Source: Micrococcales bacterium 31B (GTDB lineage: Bacteria; Actinomycetota; Actinomycetes; Actinomycetales; Dermabacteraceae). Taken from it: DNA of 33,232 bases. Shown here piece by piece: positions 6,824 to 16,244 of this stretch. Under the pieces are notes generated by a model. The model saw only the letters and a list, made by a program, of their open reading frames with translations, did no database searches and was not told the origin of the DNA. Both the position numbers and the translations under genes were made by a program. How positions within the stretch are numbered: the stretch's first letter is position 1; each line of letters starts with the position of its first letter. The DNA is taken from assembly GCA_022803075.1 (NCBI GenBank), contig JAFFTF010000007.1:152234-185465 (forward strand), read 5' to 3'.

Positions 6824-9800
6824 ATGAAGCTAGACGGGTTGTTGCATGCCCTCGAATCCCACAGTCCGCATCTCGCAGAGCCGTTTCTGGAGGCCCTCAC
6901 CGCGGGCCAGGCCGAGGCACAGGCACGGCCGCTGATCGCGCCCGCCGGCATCCGGCCACCCCTGCTGGCCGCGGCGGCGCGCTCCCTCGCGGGCCGCACG
7001 TTGCTCGTGGTGACGGCGACGGGAAACCAAGCCGAAGACCTGCAGCGGGCCCTCGACTCTTATCTCGAACCGCACGACACGGCGTATTTTCCCGCGTGGG
7101 AGACCCTCCCGCACGAGCGGCTGAGCCCTCGCTCCGACACGGTCGCACAGCGCCTCACGGTGCTGCGTCGACTTGTGAACCCCGACCCCTCGACCCCCGC
7201 CACGAGCCGACCCCGCATCGTGCTCGCTCCCGTGCGCGCCGTGCTGCAACCCCTCGTCAAGGGCCTCGGCGAACTCGAACCCGTGGAACTGCGCGCGCAG
7301 GACGACGCGAGCCTCGAAACGGTGGTCGAGCGCCTCGTTGACGCCGCCTACACGCGCGTCGACATGGTTGAACGGCGCGGCGAGTTCGCGGTGCGCGGTG
7401 GCATCTTGGACGTGTTCCCCCCGAACGAGCCGCACCCCTTGCGCATCGACTTTTGGGGCGACACGGTCGAGGAGATCCGCTACTTCGCAGTCGCCGATCA
7501 GCGCTCCCTCGAGATCGCCGAAAACGGATTGTGGGCTGCGCCGTGCCGCGAACTACTGCTCACCCCCGCGGTTCGCGAAAGGGCTAGGGGCCTGCTCGAA
7601 CGCATGCCCGGCAACGCCGACATGCTGACCGCGTTGAGTGAGGGCATCGCCGTCGAGGGTATGGAGTCAATTGCGCCCGCCCTCGTGGACGGCATGGAAC
7701 TCCTGCTCGACCTCGTGCCCGCTACCACAAGCCTGTGCTTCATCGAACCCGAGCGCATCGCGGCCCGCGCCGAAGACCTCACGGCCACCACCGATGAGTT
7801 TTTGCAGGCCGCGTGGGCTGGCGCGGCGGCGGGCGGCGAGATCCCCGTCGAGGTGCAGCGCGCCAACTTTCTGACCCTCGCCCAGCTCGACGGCGTGGCC
7901 GACACGCTCGGGCTGCCCCGCGCGGCGCTCGCGAGCTTCGGTCTCGACGACGCCGCGGCCGACCTGGCCAGCGCCGCCATACCGGACGCCGCGGGCCGCG
8001 CTGGCAGCGCAACCGACCCTGGCAGCGCAGCCGCCGAGGCGTCCGCGAGCCATGCCGCAACCGCCCTACCCGCGCGGCCCGTGCGCGGTTATGCCGGCGT
8101 GATTCGAGAGGCGATAGCCGACCTCGCCCGCCTGACGCGCGAGGGCTGGCGACTCGTGCTGACGACGGACGGGCCCGGCACGGCCAAGCGCATGAGCGAG
8201 TCGCTGAGCGACGAGGGCATCACGGCGGTGCTCGTGGGCCAGTTGCCCCACGAGCTCGAGCCCGGCAACGTGTACGTGACCACCAGTTCGCACGGCGCGG
8301 GCTTCGTGATCGAGGCGCTCAAGCTAGCGCTGCTGACCGAGTCGGACATCACCGGCAAGAGTGGGCCCACCACGCGCGACATGCGCAAGATGCCGTCGAA
8401 GCGACGCACCGTCGTAGACCCCTTGCAGCTCAAAAAGGGTGATTTCGTGGTGCATGAGCATCACGGCGTCGGCAAGTTCGTCGAGATGACGCAGCGCACC
8501 GTGGGGTCCGGCAAGGGTGCCACGACGCGCGAATACCTGGTCATCGAATACGCCAGCTCTAAGCGCGGCCAACCCGGTGACCGGCTCTATGTGCCGAGCG
8601 ACGCGCTCGACCAGGTGACGCGCTATGTCGGCGGGGAGGCGCCCGCGCTGTCGAAAATGGGCGGCGGCGATTGGGCCAAGACGAAGCAGAAGGCACGCAA
8701 GGCGGTCAAGGAGATCGCGGGCGAGCTGGTGCGCTTGTATGCGGCGCGGCAGGCCTCGAAGGGGTTCGCCTTTAGCGCCGATACGACGTGGCAGCGCGAA
8801 CTTGAAGACGCGTTCCCTTATTCCGAGACGCCCGATCAGTTGGCGACCATCGACGAGGTCAAGCGCGACATGGAACGCGACCTGCCAATGGACCGCCTGA
8901 TCTGCGGAGACGTGGGTTACGGCAAGACCGAGATCGCCGTGCGCGCGGCGTTCAAGGCGGTGCAGGACGGCAAGCAGGTGGCGATCCTGGTGCCGACAAC
9001 GCTGCTCGCGCAACAGCACTTTGAGACGTTTAGCGAACGCTACGCGGGGTTCCCCGTCGAGGTGCGGGCCCTGTCGCGGTTTCAGAGCGATAAGGATTCG
9101 AAGCAGACGATCGACGACCTGCTCGAGGGCAAGGTCGACGTGCTGATCGGCACGCACCGCATCTTGTCGACGGGGGTTCGCTTCAAGAACCTGGGCCTCG
9201 TCATCATCGACGAGGAGCAGCGGTTCGGCGTCGAGCACAAGGAGGCGTTGAAGGGAATGCGCGCCAACGTCGACGTGCTCGCGATGAGCGCGACGCCGAT
9301 TCCGCGCACCCTCGAAATGGCCGTGACCGGCCTGCGCGAGATGTCAACGCTCGCGACCCCGCCCGAGGAGCGTCACCCCGTGCTGACCTACGTCGGTGCT
9401 TGGGAGAGCAAGCAGATCGCGGCCGCCGTGAAGCGCGAGATCATGCGCGACGGCCAAGTGTTCTATGTGCACAACCGCGTCGAATCGATCACGGCCACGG
9501 CAGCGCGACTGCAAGAGCTCGTGCCGAACGCGCGCATAGCCGTGGCGCATGGCCGCATGAGCGAGTCGCAGCTCGAACGCGTGATCGTGGACTTCTGGGA
9601 GAAGCGCTTCGATGTGCTGGTCTCCACCACGATCATCGAGACGGGTCTCGACATCGCCAACGCGAACACGCTGATCGTGGAGCGCGCCGACGCGTTCGGC
9701 CTCTCGCAACTGCACCAGTTGCGCGGCCGCGTGGGGCGCGGGCGCGAGCGCGCGTACGCGTACTTCTTGTACCCGCCCGAGAAGCCGCTCACCGAGACGG

Positions 9801-10546
9801 CGCACGACCGCCTCAGCACCATTAACATTCACCGCGACCTGGGCGCGGGCATGCAGGTGGCGATGAAGGATCTCGAGATTCGCGGCGCCGGCAACCTGCT
9901 GGGCGGCGAGCAATCGGGCCACATTGCGGGCGTCGGCTTCGACCTGTACATCCGCATGGTCGGCGAGGCCGTCGCGAACTACAAGGGCGAGGCACCCGAG
10001 GAGACCCCCGAGGTGCGCATCGATCTGCCCGTGGACGCTCACCTGCCGCACGACTACGTGGGCTCGGAGCGGTTGCGGCTCGAAATCTACGGAAAACTCT
10101 CGCAGGCAGCCAACGAGGGCGTGATCGAGGAGGTACGCGACGAACTGCTCGACCGCTACGGACCCCTGCCGGGCCCCGTCGAGGTGCTGCTCGATGTCGC
10201 GAAGTTCCGGGTCGAGGTGCGTGCCGCGGGCCTTGCCGAGGTGGTCGCGATGGGCAGCACGGTGCGCTTCGGGCCGCTGCAACTGCCCGATTCGGCGTCG
10301 CTGCGCCTGCGCCGCCTGTACCCGGGCGCGGCCGAGAAGCACGCCCTGCGCATCGTGACGGTGCCCCGGCCTACGACGGCTCGCATCGGCGGCGAGGCAC
10401 TGCGTGACCACGACGTGCTCACCTGGGCGCGCGCGTTCATCGCATCGATCGTGCGGGGTGAGGTGTCGGCGTCGGCTGCCGTGGCGGCGGCTCAAACCAC
10501 GACCGGCCGCAACGTCTCTACCGCAAGGAGCACCCGTGGTTTCTAA
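6824..10546 (+). CDS. mfd: Transcription-repair coupling factor
   Basis: Mfd removes RNA polymerase stalled at DNA lesions and recruits UvrA. The 1240-residue protein has the UvrB-like N-terminal region (AYFPAWETLPHERLSP; RRGEFAVRGGILDVFPPNE), the RNA-polymerase interaction domain starting about residue 539 (GDFVVHEHHGVGKF), and the superfamily 2 translocase with Walker A GDVGYGKTEIA near residue 694 and Walker B DEEQRFG near 796. Motifs SATPIPRT, TTIIETGLDI and QLRGRVGRGRERAYAY follow, and the C-terminal TRCF domain is present. Residues about 386-412 hold a small Ala/Ser/Gly-rich insertion. The ATG at 6824 is preceded by AAAAGG at 6809-6814. The mazG start overlaps its last codons. Confidence 0.97.
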   Translation: MKLDGLLHALESHSPHLAEPFLEALTAGQAEAQARPLIAPAGIRPPLLAAAARSLAGRTLLVVTATGNQAEDLQRALDSYLEPHDTAYFPAWETLPHERLSPRSDTVAQRLTVLRRLVNPDPSTPATSRPRIVLAPVRAVLQPLVKGLGELEPVELRAQDDASLETVVERLVDAAYTRVDMVERRGEFAVRGGILDVFPPNEPHPLRIDFWGDTVEEIRYFAVADQRSLEIAENGLWAAPCRELLLTPAVRERARGLLERMPGNADMLTALSEGIAVEGMESIAPALVDGMELLLDLVPATTSLCFIEPERIAARAEDLTATTDEFLQAAWAGAAAGGEIPVEVQRANFLTLAQLDGVADTLGLPRAALASFGLDDAAADLASAAIPDAAGRAGSATDPGSAAAEASASHAATALPARPVRGYAGVIREAIADLARLTREGWRLVLTTDGPGTAKRMSESLSDEGITAVLVGQLPHELEPGNVYVTTSSHGAGFVIEALKLALLTESDITGKSGPTTRDMRKMPSKRRTVVDPLQLKKGDFVVHEHHGVGKFVEMTQRTVGSGKGATTREYLVIEYASSKRGQPGDRLYVPSDALDQVTRYVGGEAPALSKMGGGDWAKTKQKARKAVKEIAGELVRLYAARQASKGFAFSADTTWQRELEDAFPYSETPDQLATIDEVKRDMERDLPMDRLICGDVGYGKTEIAVRAAFKAVQDGKQVAILVPTTLLAQQHFETFSERYAGFPVEVRALSRFQSDKDSKQTIDDLLEGKVDVLIGTHRILSTGVRFKNLGLVIIDEEQRFGVEHKEALKGMRANVDVLAMSATPIPRTLEMAVTGLREMSTLATPPEERHPVLTYVGAWESKQIAAAVKREIMRDGQVFYVHNRVESITATAARLQELVPNARIAVAHGRMSESQLERVIVDFWEKRFDVLVSTTIIETGLDIANANTLIVERADAFGLSQLHQLRGRVGRGRERAYAYFLYPPEKPLTETAHDRLSTINIHRDLGAGMQVAMKDLEIRGAGNLLGGEQSGHIAGVGFDLYIRMVGEAVANYKGEAPEETPEVRIDLPVDAHLPHDYVGSERLRLEIYGKLSQAANEGVIEEVRDELLDRYGPLPGPVEVLLDVAKFRVEVRAAGLAEVVAMGSTVRFGPLQLPDSASLRLRRLYPGAAEKHALRIVTVPRPTTARIGGEALRDHDVLTWARAFIASIVRGEVSASAAVAAAQTTTGRNVSTARSTRGF

Positions 10547-11405
10547 GTTTGCGCGCCTGCTGGTGCTGCCCACCTCCGACGTCAACGCGCCCGGCCTGCT
10601 CACGGGCCGGGGCTGGGGCACCGTCTATGCGGCCGACTACCTCACCCTCAGCGTGGCGCATCCGGGGTGGGCCGCCGCCCTGCGCGAGGTCACCCTCGAA
10701 CCGGCCGTCCTGTCGGACGCCGAGGTGACGGGCCTGACCCCGTCAGCCCTGCTGGCACAACTGCTGGGCGGGTCGCTGGGGTCGGAGGGCTCGCCGGGGT
10801 GGCCGGACGGAGGTGAAACCGGGGACCCGACCGACGGCGCGTCCGAGCCCCCCACCCTGACCCCGCACCAACTGGCCGTCTGGCTCGTGGACGGCGACCT
10901 CGTGCATGAGGTATGGCCTGCGCTCGCGGCCGAGGCGAAGCGGGCGGGAGTCGATGCAGACCTGGTGTTCGCGAGCCCCGAACTGCCGGGCGCGCAGGTC
11001 ACGCGCGTGATGCGCACCATCGATCTGCTGCGCGGCCCGCGCGGCTGCCCGTGGGTGCGCCAGCAGACGCACGAGAGCGTGCTGGAGTTTGTGGTGGAGG
11101 AGGCCGAGGAGGTCACCGAGGCGTATCAGCACCCTTTGCCGGACCCCCAGGCGCAGCGCGACCATGTCGTGCAAGAGCTCGGCGACCTGCTATTTCAGGT
11201 GCTGCTGCATGGCCGGCTCGGGGCCGAGGAACAGCTCGCCTACACAGTCGACGACGCCGCGAACGCGCTCAATTCCAAGCTGATTCGACGCAACCCGCAC
11301 ATTTTCAAGCGAGACCCGGCCGAGCCCATGCCGAGCATCGACGAGATCGTGCGGGTGTGGAACGAGATCAAGGCGGCCGAGAAGGCCGCGGCGCGAGAGG
11401 CATAG
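10536..11405 (+). CDS. mazG: Nucleoside triphosphate pyrophosphohydrolase MazG
   Basis: MazG hydrolyses (d)NTPs, including damaged ones, to monophosphates and pyrophosphate. The 289-residue product carries one clear MazG domain in the C-terminal half: LRGPRGCPWVRQQTHESV (CPW at 171-173), the metal-binding ExxE part EEAEEV at 188-193 and ELGDLLFQVLLH from 214, then NSKLIRRNPHIF. The first ~150 residues are poorly conserved, with a Gly/Pro-rich stretch, as in the long actinobacterial MazG proteins. The GTG at 10536 has AAGGAG five bases upstream and overlaps the mfd stop by 11 bases, so translation is probably coupled to mfd. The same gene pair order is found in mycobacteria. Confidence 0.94.
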   Translation: MVSKFARLLVLPTSDVNAPGLLTGRGWGTVYAADYLTLSVAHPGWAAALREVTLEPAVLSDAEVTGLTPSALLAQLLGGSLGSEGSPGWPDGGETGDPTDGASEPPTLTPHQLAVWLVDGDLVHEVWPALAAEAKRAGVDADLVFASPELPGAQVTRVMRTIDLLRGPRGCPWVRQQTHESVLEFVVEEAEEVTEAYQHPLPDPQAQRDHVVQELGDLLFQVLLHGRLGAEEQLAYTVDDAANALNSKLIRRNPHIFKRDPAEPMPSIDEIVRVWNEIKAAEKAAAREA

Positions 11406-11616
11406 GCACAACCCAGCTTGGACGGACCGGGTGATGGTCGAGTCGTAGAATCATTGAAAGCACTCTGGTAGTGAGGGGCAGGCCCGGCGAATCGTCGGAT
11501 ATTTCACCGTTGGCCGTCGAGTTCGCCGCCTGCTCCTTGGCTGTTCGTATCGTGGCGACATGAGACTAGTAGGGACCACACCCCGTGCGGCAGAGAGCAA
11601 CCAGGAAGGCCCCCTG
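11406..11616. other. Intergenic region between mazG and the ImmA-like gene
   Basis: No gene is supported in these 211 bases. A TAGAAT at 11446-11451 looks like a -10 hexamer, but no -35 lies at proper spacing. The last part carries AGGAAGG at 11603-11609, the ribosome-binding site of the next gene. Confidence 0.4.
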
Positions 11617-12152
11617 ATGGACGGACCCCCGCCGCTGGTGGCTTATGACGCCCTGCCAACTACCGCAAATTGGGACGAGGGCAGGCGTTGGGCCCGCGAT
11701 GCAGCCTTGATGGTTCTTGAGGACTGTTGGGACGGCTCCTTGCCAATACCTTTGCTCAGCATCATGGAGCAACTAGACGTTCAAGGCTTTTATGCCACCC
11801 TCGACGTCAGCGGGCGGTCAGAAAAGATCCGCGGGCGTCGGCCGAAACTCTTCATTAATCGAGAGGACTCATCCTCTCGCCAGCGATTCACGATCGCACA
11901 CGAATTGGGCCACATAGTCGCCAATGGCTGGCTTGAGTCGGCGGCCGAAGGCCAAGATGACCATCGCGACACGTCAGCGCCAAGTTCGCCCAACGAATAC
12001 GCCATGAACAGTTTGCGGCGGCACTGCTCATGCCCGAGCACGTTTTTCGGCACTACGCGCAAGGGCGTAGCAATGGTGAATTGGCAACGCTGTTCGGTTT
12101 GAGCGTGCCTGCGGTGCGGGTGCGCAAGAAAGAACTTGGGATCGCCCCATGA
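11617..12152 (+). pseudogene. ImmA/IrrE family metallopeptidase gene with a frameshift
   Basis: The family comprises zinc proteases that cut regulators or antitoxins, typical of phage and mobile-element control. From the ATG at 11617 the protein has IRGRRPKLFINRED and the zinc motif HELGH at residues 95-99 (FTIAHELGHIVANG). After NEYAMN the frame breaks. The sequence AACAGTTTGCGG at 12007-12018 lacks one base relative to the family pattern NQFAAALLMP; with one base restored, reading continues FAAALLMPEHVFRHYAQG, then ELATLFGLSVPAVRVRKKEL to the TGA at 12150-12152, a normal ~178-residue protein. Read without correction, it ends at 12102 with 161 residues and an unrelated tail. This is either a real decay mutation or a sequencing error. 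It lies between mazG and eno, outside the usual core set. Confidence 0.75.
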
Positions 12153-12228
12153 GTTCGGACGGTGACGCCACACACTCAGTTCAGGTGGATCCCTACGCGC
12201 ACCAAACGCCCGCGCCGAGGCGGCGCCC

Positions 12229-12630
12229 ATGGTGGGCGGCGTGGCGTCGGCCGGCTGCCCCACAACCCATAGTTGGGCACAAAGCGCGGTCAATGCGTTA
12301 GTTCGCGACATCGTCCAGCATCGCAAACACCTGGTTTCTTTCACGCTGTGGGCGTGCAGTGCTTTGCTGATTTTCTCCTCGACCGCGCTGGCTCTCTATT
12401 TCGCCTGGGCGTGGTCTTCCTCAGCAGCGGTCGAGGGAGGTGTCCTCATCGCGTATTTTGTGTCCATCGTGGCCGAGGTCCTCGGAGTGCTCTACGTCAT
12501 TACCCACTCGCTGTTTGGAGCGGGCATAGAGAAGCTCATCGACAAACTCATCACACTAGAGAGGGCGCCTGTGGCCAACCCACCGTCGCCGCGTGACGTA
12601 TTGCGCGGCGACGCGCCAACCGGGGCGTAG
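12229..12630 (+). CDS. Small membrane protein next to the ImmA-like gene, probably also frameshifted
   Basis: From the ATG at 12229 this gives 133 residues with two hydrophobic segments (LWACSALLIFSSTALALYFA and EGGVLIAYFVSIVAEVLGVL) and a charged C-terminus (GIEKLIDKLITLERA). I do not recognise the family. A better natural start may be the ATG at 12149, which overlaps the stop of the ImmA-like gene (ATGA). That frame reads MSSDGDATHSVQVDPYAHQT and RRRPWWAAWRRP and then stops near 12300, so one lost base around 12280-12300 would join it to the membrane part. Both genes of this pair thus seem to have lost one base. The tight coupling suggests they work together. Confidence 0.5.
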   Translation: MVGGVASAGCPTTHSWAQSAVNALVRDIVQHRKHLVSFTLWACSALLIFSSTALALYFAWAWSSSAAVEGGVLIAYFVSIVAEVLGVLYVITHSLFGAGIEKLIDKLITLERAPVANPPSPRDVLRGDAPTGA

Positions 12631-12688
12631 GCCGCCGCCACGTCCGATATGAAGACAATCACGCTGGGGGCGAAAACCCCCGGGGTAG

Positions 12689-14032
<1,344 letters not shown>

Positions 14033-14041
14033 TCTGGAGCA

Positions 14042-14701
14042 ATGGAAAACAGTTCGTCGGGCGCCCCCCAGCACGGGGGGCGCCCTTCGTCTGCCTCGGG
14101 CGTCGGCCCGAGCCGTCCCGAGCAGGGCGGTTCGCCCGGTCCGCGGCGGGCGCGCATCATTCGCGCCGCCCAACCGGTGGGGGGGACGCGCGTTGCACCC
14201 TCGGGCAGCGACCGCCCCGACCCCGCACGGTCGGCCACGGCACCCGCCAAACCCGCCGCCGGAGCGTCCACGAGACCCTATTTTGCCCGCATTAGTTCGT
14301 TTGCGTGGGTGATGATCGGAGTGGGTTTCATCTGCGCGTCGTCGCTCGTGTCGAGTTACGTTTCCGTCGTGCGCGCGGACCAACGAATCGACGCGCTCAA
14401 CGCTCAAAATGCCGCGGCAGCGCAAGAGCTCAACGCACTCAACGGCGAACTGGCCCGCTGGAACGACCCGAACTACGTGAAAACTCAGGCGCGTTCGCGG
14501 CTGCAATACGTGATGCCCGGTGAGATTCCGTTCCGCATTCTTGATTCGGACGGCCAGGTGATCGCCGACGCCTCACAGGCAGTCGAGCAAATCACCGACT
14601 CTCAAGCGCCAACGACCTGGTACGACAATATGTGGGGCACCGTCAAGCAGGCCGACGCGGCACCGCGCGCCGTCTCCTTGGTGCCCGAGGAGAAGCAGTA
14701 A
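14042..14701 (+). CDS. Septum formation initiator (FtsB/DivIC) family protein
   Basis: A 219-residue bitopic membrane protein. A Pro/Gly/Ser-rich cytoplasmic tail of about 80 residues is followed by one transmembrane helix (about 85-107, FAWVMIGVGFICASSLVSSY), a coiled coil (about 112-142, IDALNAQNAAAAQELNALNG) and the family motif DPNYVKTQARSRLQYVMPGE. Such proteins join FtsL and FtsQ in the division septum and help activate FtsW/FtsI. The same place after eno is taken by Rv1024 in M. tuberculosis. The ATG at 14042 has TGGAG only two bases before it, and a perfect terminator-like hairpin lies within its first codons, so the start is uncertain. DUF501 and ppx genes follow closely. Confidence 0.9.
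   Translation: MENSSSGAPQHGGRPSSASGVGPSRPEQGGSPGPRRARIIRAAQPVGGTRVAPSGSDRPDPARSATAPAKPAAGASTRPYFARISSFAWVMIGVGFICASSLVSSYVSVVRADQRIDALNAQNAAAAQELNALNGELARWNDPNYVKTQARSRLQYVMPGEIPFRILDSDGQVIADASQAVEQITDSQAPTTWYDNMWGTVKQADAAPRAVSLVPEEKQ
14059..14087 (+). terminator. Terminator-like hairpin overlapping the start of the ftsB/divIC-like gene
   Basis: GGGCGCCCCCC (14059-14069) pairs perfectly with 14075-14085 around a five-base loop and is followed by TT. It lies 27 bases after the eno stop, where an enolase terminator would be expected, yet inside the first 15 codons of the next gene. Confidence 0.55.
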
Positions 14702-14704
14702 TTC

Positions 14705-15250
14705 ATGGCGCTTGACCCGTTACCGTACGAGACGCCCGTGACCGAGCGCGACCTCGACATTTTTACCCAACAGCTCGGTCGGCCCATGCGCGCGGCCGTG
14801 TCGGTGGCCCGCCGCTGCGTGTGCGGTCATCCCGCCGTGGTGCGTACGGCGCCGCGGCTGCCGGACGGCACGCCGTTTCCGACGTCGTTCTACCTGACTC
14901 TGCCCGCGGCAACTGCCAGTTGCTCGACGCTCGAATCGGCGGGCATCATGCGAGACTGGACCGCGCGTCTCGAAACCGACCTTGATCTCGCCCTCGCCTA
15001 TAACGCGGCGCACGAACGCTATCTGGCCCGCCGGGCCGAGTTGGGAGAGTGCAGCGAGATCGACGGCATCAGTGCTGGAGGCATGCCGACGCGCGTGAAG
15101 TGTATTCACGTGCTGGTGGGGCACGCACTGGCCGAGGGCCCCGGCGTGAATCCCCTGGGGGATGAGGCGCTGCGGGTGCTCGCGGCCACCTGGTCCATCG
15201 ACCGGTGCCAGTGTTCAGAAACGACCGAGCACTCAACAGAAGGCGCGTAA
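14705..15250 (+). CDS. DUF501 domain-containing protein
   Basis: A 181-residue soluble protein of the DUF501 family, starting MALDPLPYETPVTERDLDIF. Visible conserved pieces are TQQLGRPMR, a cysteine pair in RRCVCGHPAVVRT, PFPTSFYLTLP, ESAGIMRDW, and the C-terminal GGMPTRVKCIHVLVGHALAEGPGVNPLGDEAL. The cysteines, with a further cysteine pair near the end (RCQCS), could bind a metal, but no biochemical role is established to my knowledge. The gene is constantly found between the FtsB/DivIC-like gene and ppx in actinobacteria (Rv1025 in M. tuberculosis). Here it starts three bases after the former and ends directly at the ppx ATG. Confidence 0.9.
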   Translation: MALDPLPYETPVTERDLDIFTQQLGRPMRAAVSVARRCVCGHPAVVRTAPRLPDGTPFPTSFYLTLPAATASCSTLESAGIMRDWTARLETDLDLALAYNAAHERYLARRAELGECSEIDGISAGGMPTRVKCIHVLVGHALAEGPGVNPLGDEALRVLAATWSIDRCQCSETTEHSTEGA

Positions 15251-16225
15251 ATGACCCTTGTGACCGGCCGCGTGGCCGCCATCGACTGCGGCACCAATTC
15301 CATTCGACTCCTGGTCAGCGACATGACGCTCGACGGTGCGAGCCTGGTCTCCGCCACCGATGTGGACCGCCGCATGGAGGTCGTGCGGCTCGGTGAGGGT
15401 GTCGACCAGACCGGTCGCATTTCTGCCGCGGCGATGCAGCGCACTCTCGACGCGACCGCCCGCTACGCCGACATGTGCCGCGACCTGGGCGTCTCCGCCA
15501 TTCGTTTCGTGGCCACGTCGGCGTCGCGCGACGCGGAGAATCGCGACGAGTTCGTGACCGGCGTGCGCGACCTGATCGGTGTCGAACCCGAGGTGATCGC
15601 TGGTAGCGAAGAGGCGGCCCTCTCGTTTGGCGGCGCGGTGCGCTCGCTCGGTGCCGACGTGCCCGGCCCGCACCTGGTGGTTGACATCGGCGGCGGGTCG
15701 ACCGAGTTCGTGCTCGGTGACACGAGCGTCGAGCAGTCGCTCAGCGTGGACATCGGCTGCGTGCGACTCACGGAGCGCCACCTGGCTGGCGACCCCGCCA
15801 CGGCGACGCAGATCGCGGCCGCACTGGTAGACATTGATGCGGCCATTGATCGGGCCGCGGCGGTGGTAGATCTCGGACGCGCGCGTTCCCTCGTTGGCCT
15901 CGCCGGCTCGATTACCACGGTCACGGCCTACGTGTTGGGTCTTGAGAAGTACGACTCGGCGGCCATCCACGGCGCCTCGTTCGATCCGGACGTCGTGCGC
16001 GCCGCGTGCGCCGACCTGACGGCGATGCCTCGTGCGCAGCGCGCCGCCCTGGGGTTCATGCACCCGGGGCGTGTCGACGTGATCGGCGCGGGCGCTCTCG
16101 TGTGGAGCCGCATCATTGAGCGGGTCACGGCAGAAGCGGGCGCAATCCCCGTGGTCACGAGTGAGCGTGACATTCTCGACGGCATTGCGTGGTCGGCGGC
16201 TCTGGCGGGGCTGAGCGGCCGCTAG
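15251..16225 (+). CDS. ppx: Ppx/GppA family exopolyphosphatase
   Basis: A 324-residue ASKHA-fold phosphatase that removes terminal phosphate from polyphosphate or from pppGpp. The phosphate-1 loop is IDCGTNSIRLLV (residues 11-22), and the second nucleotide/phosphate loop is VVDIGGGSTEFVLG; VATSASRDAENRDEF and GLAGSITTVTA are further family motifs. It is the short actinobacterial form without the long C-terminal HD domain of E. coli Ppx, matching Ppx2 (Rv1026), which occupies the same place in M. tuberculosis. The ATG directly follows the stop of the DUF501 gene (TAAATG), so the two are translationally coupled. Polyphosphate versus pppGpp preference cannot be decided here. Confidence 0.94.
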   Translation: MTLVTGRVAAIDCGTNSIRLLVSDMTLDGASLVSATDVDRRMEVVRLGEGVDQTGRISAAAMQRTLDATARYADMCRDLGVSAIRFVATSASRDAENRDEFVTGVRDLIGVEPEVIAGSEEAALSFGGAVRSLGADVPGPHLVVDIGGGSTEFVLGDTSVEQSLSVDIGCVRLTERHLAGDPATATQIAAALVDIDAAIDRAAAVVDLGRARSLVGLAGSITTVTAYVLGLEKYDSAAIHGASFDPDVVRAACADLTAMPRAQRAALGFMHPGRVDVIGAGALVWSRIIERVTAEAGAIPVVTSERDILDGIAWSAALAGLSGR

Positions 16226-16244
16226 GAGGTGCCCTGCACCCCAG

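Noticed and set aside
12665-12682. GGGGG-CGAAAA-CCCCC hairpin before eno as a terminator
   Set aside because: Only five pairs and no T-run after it; it may be a chance feature of GC-rich spacer.
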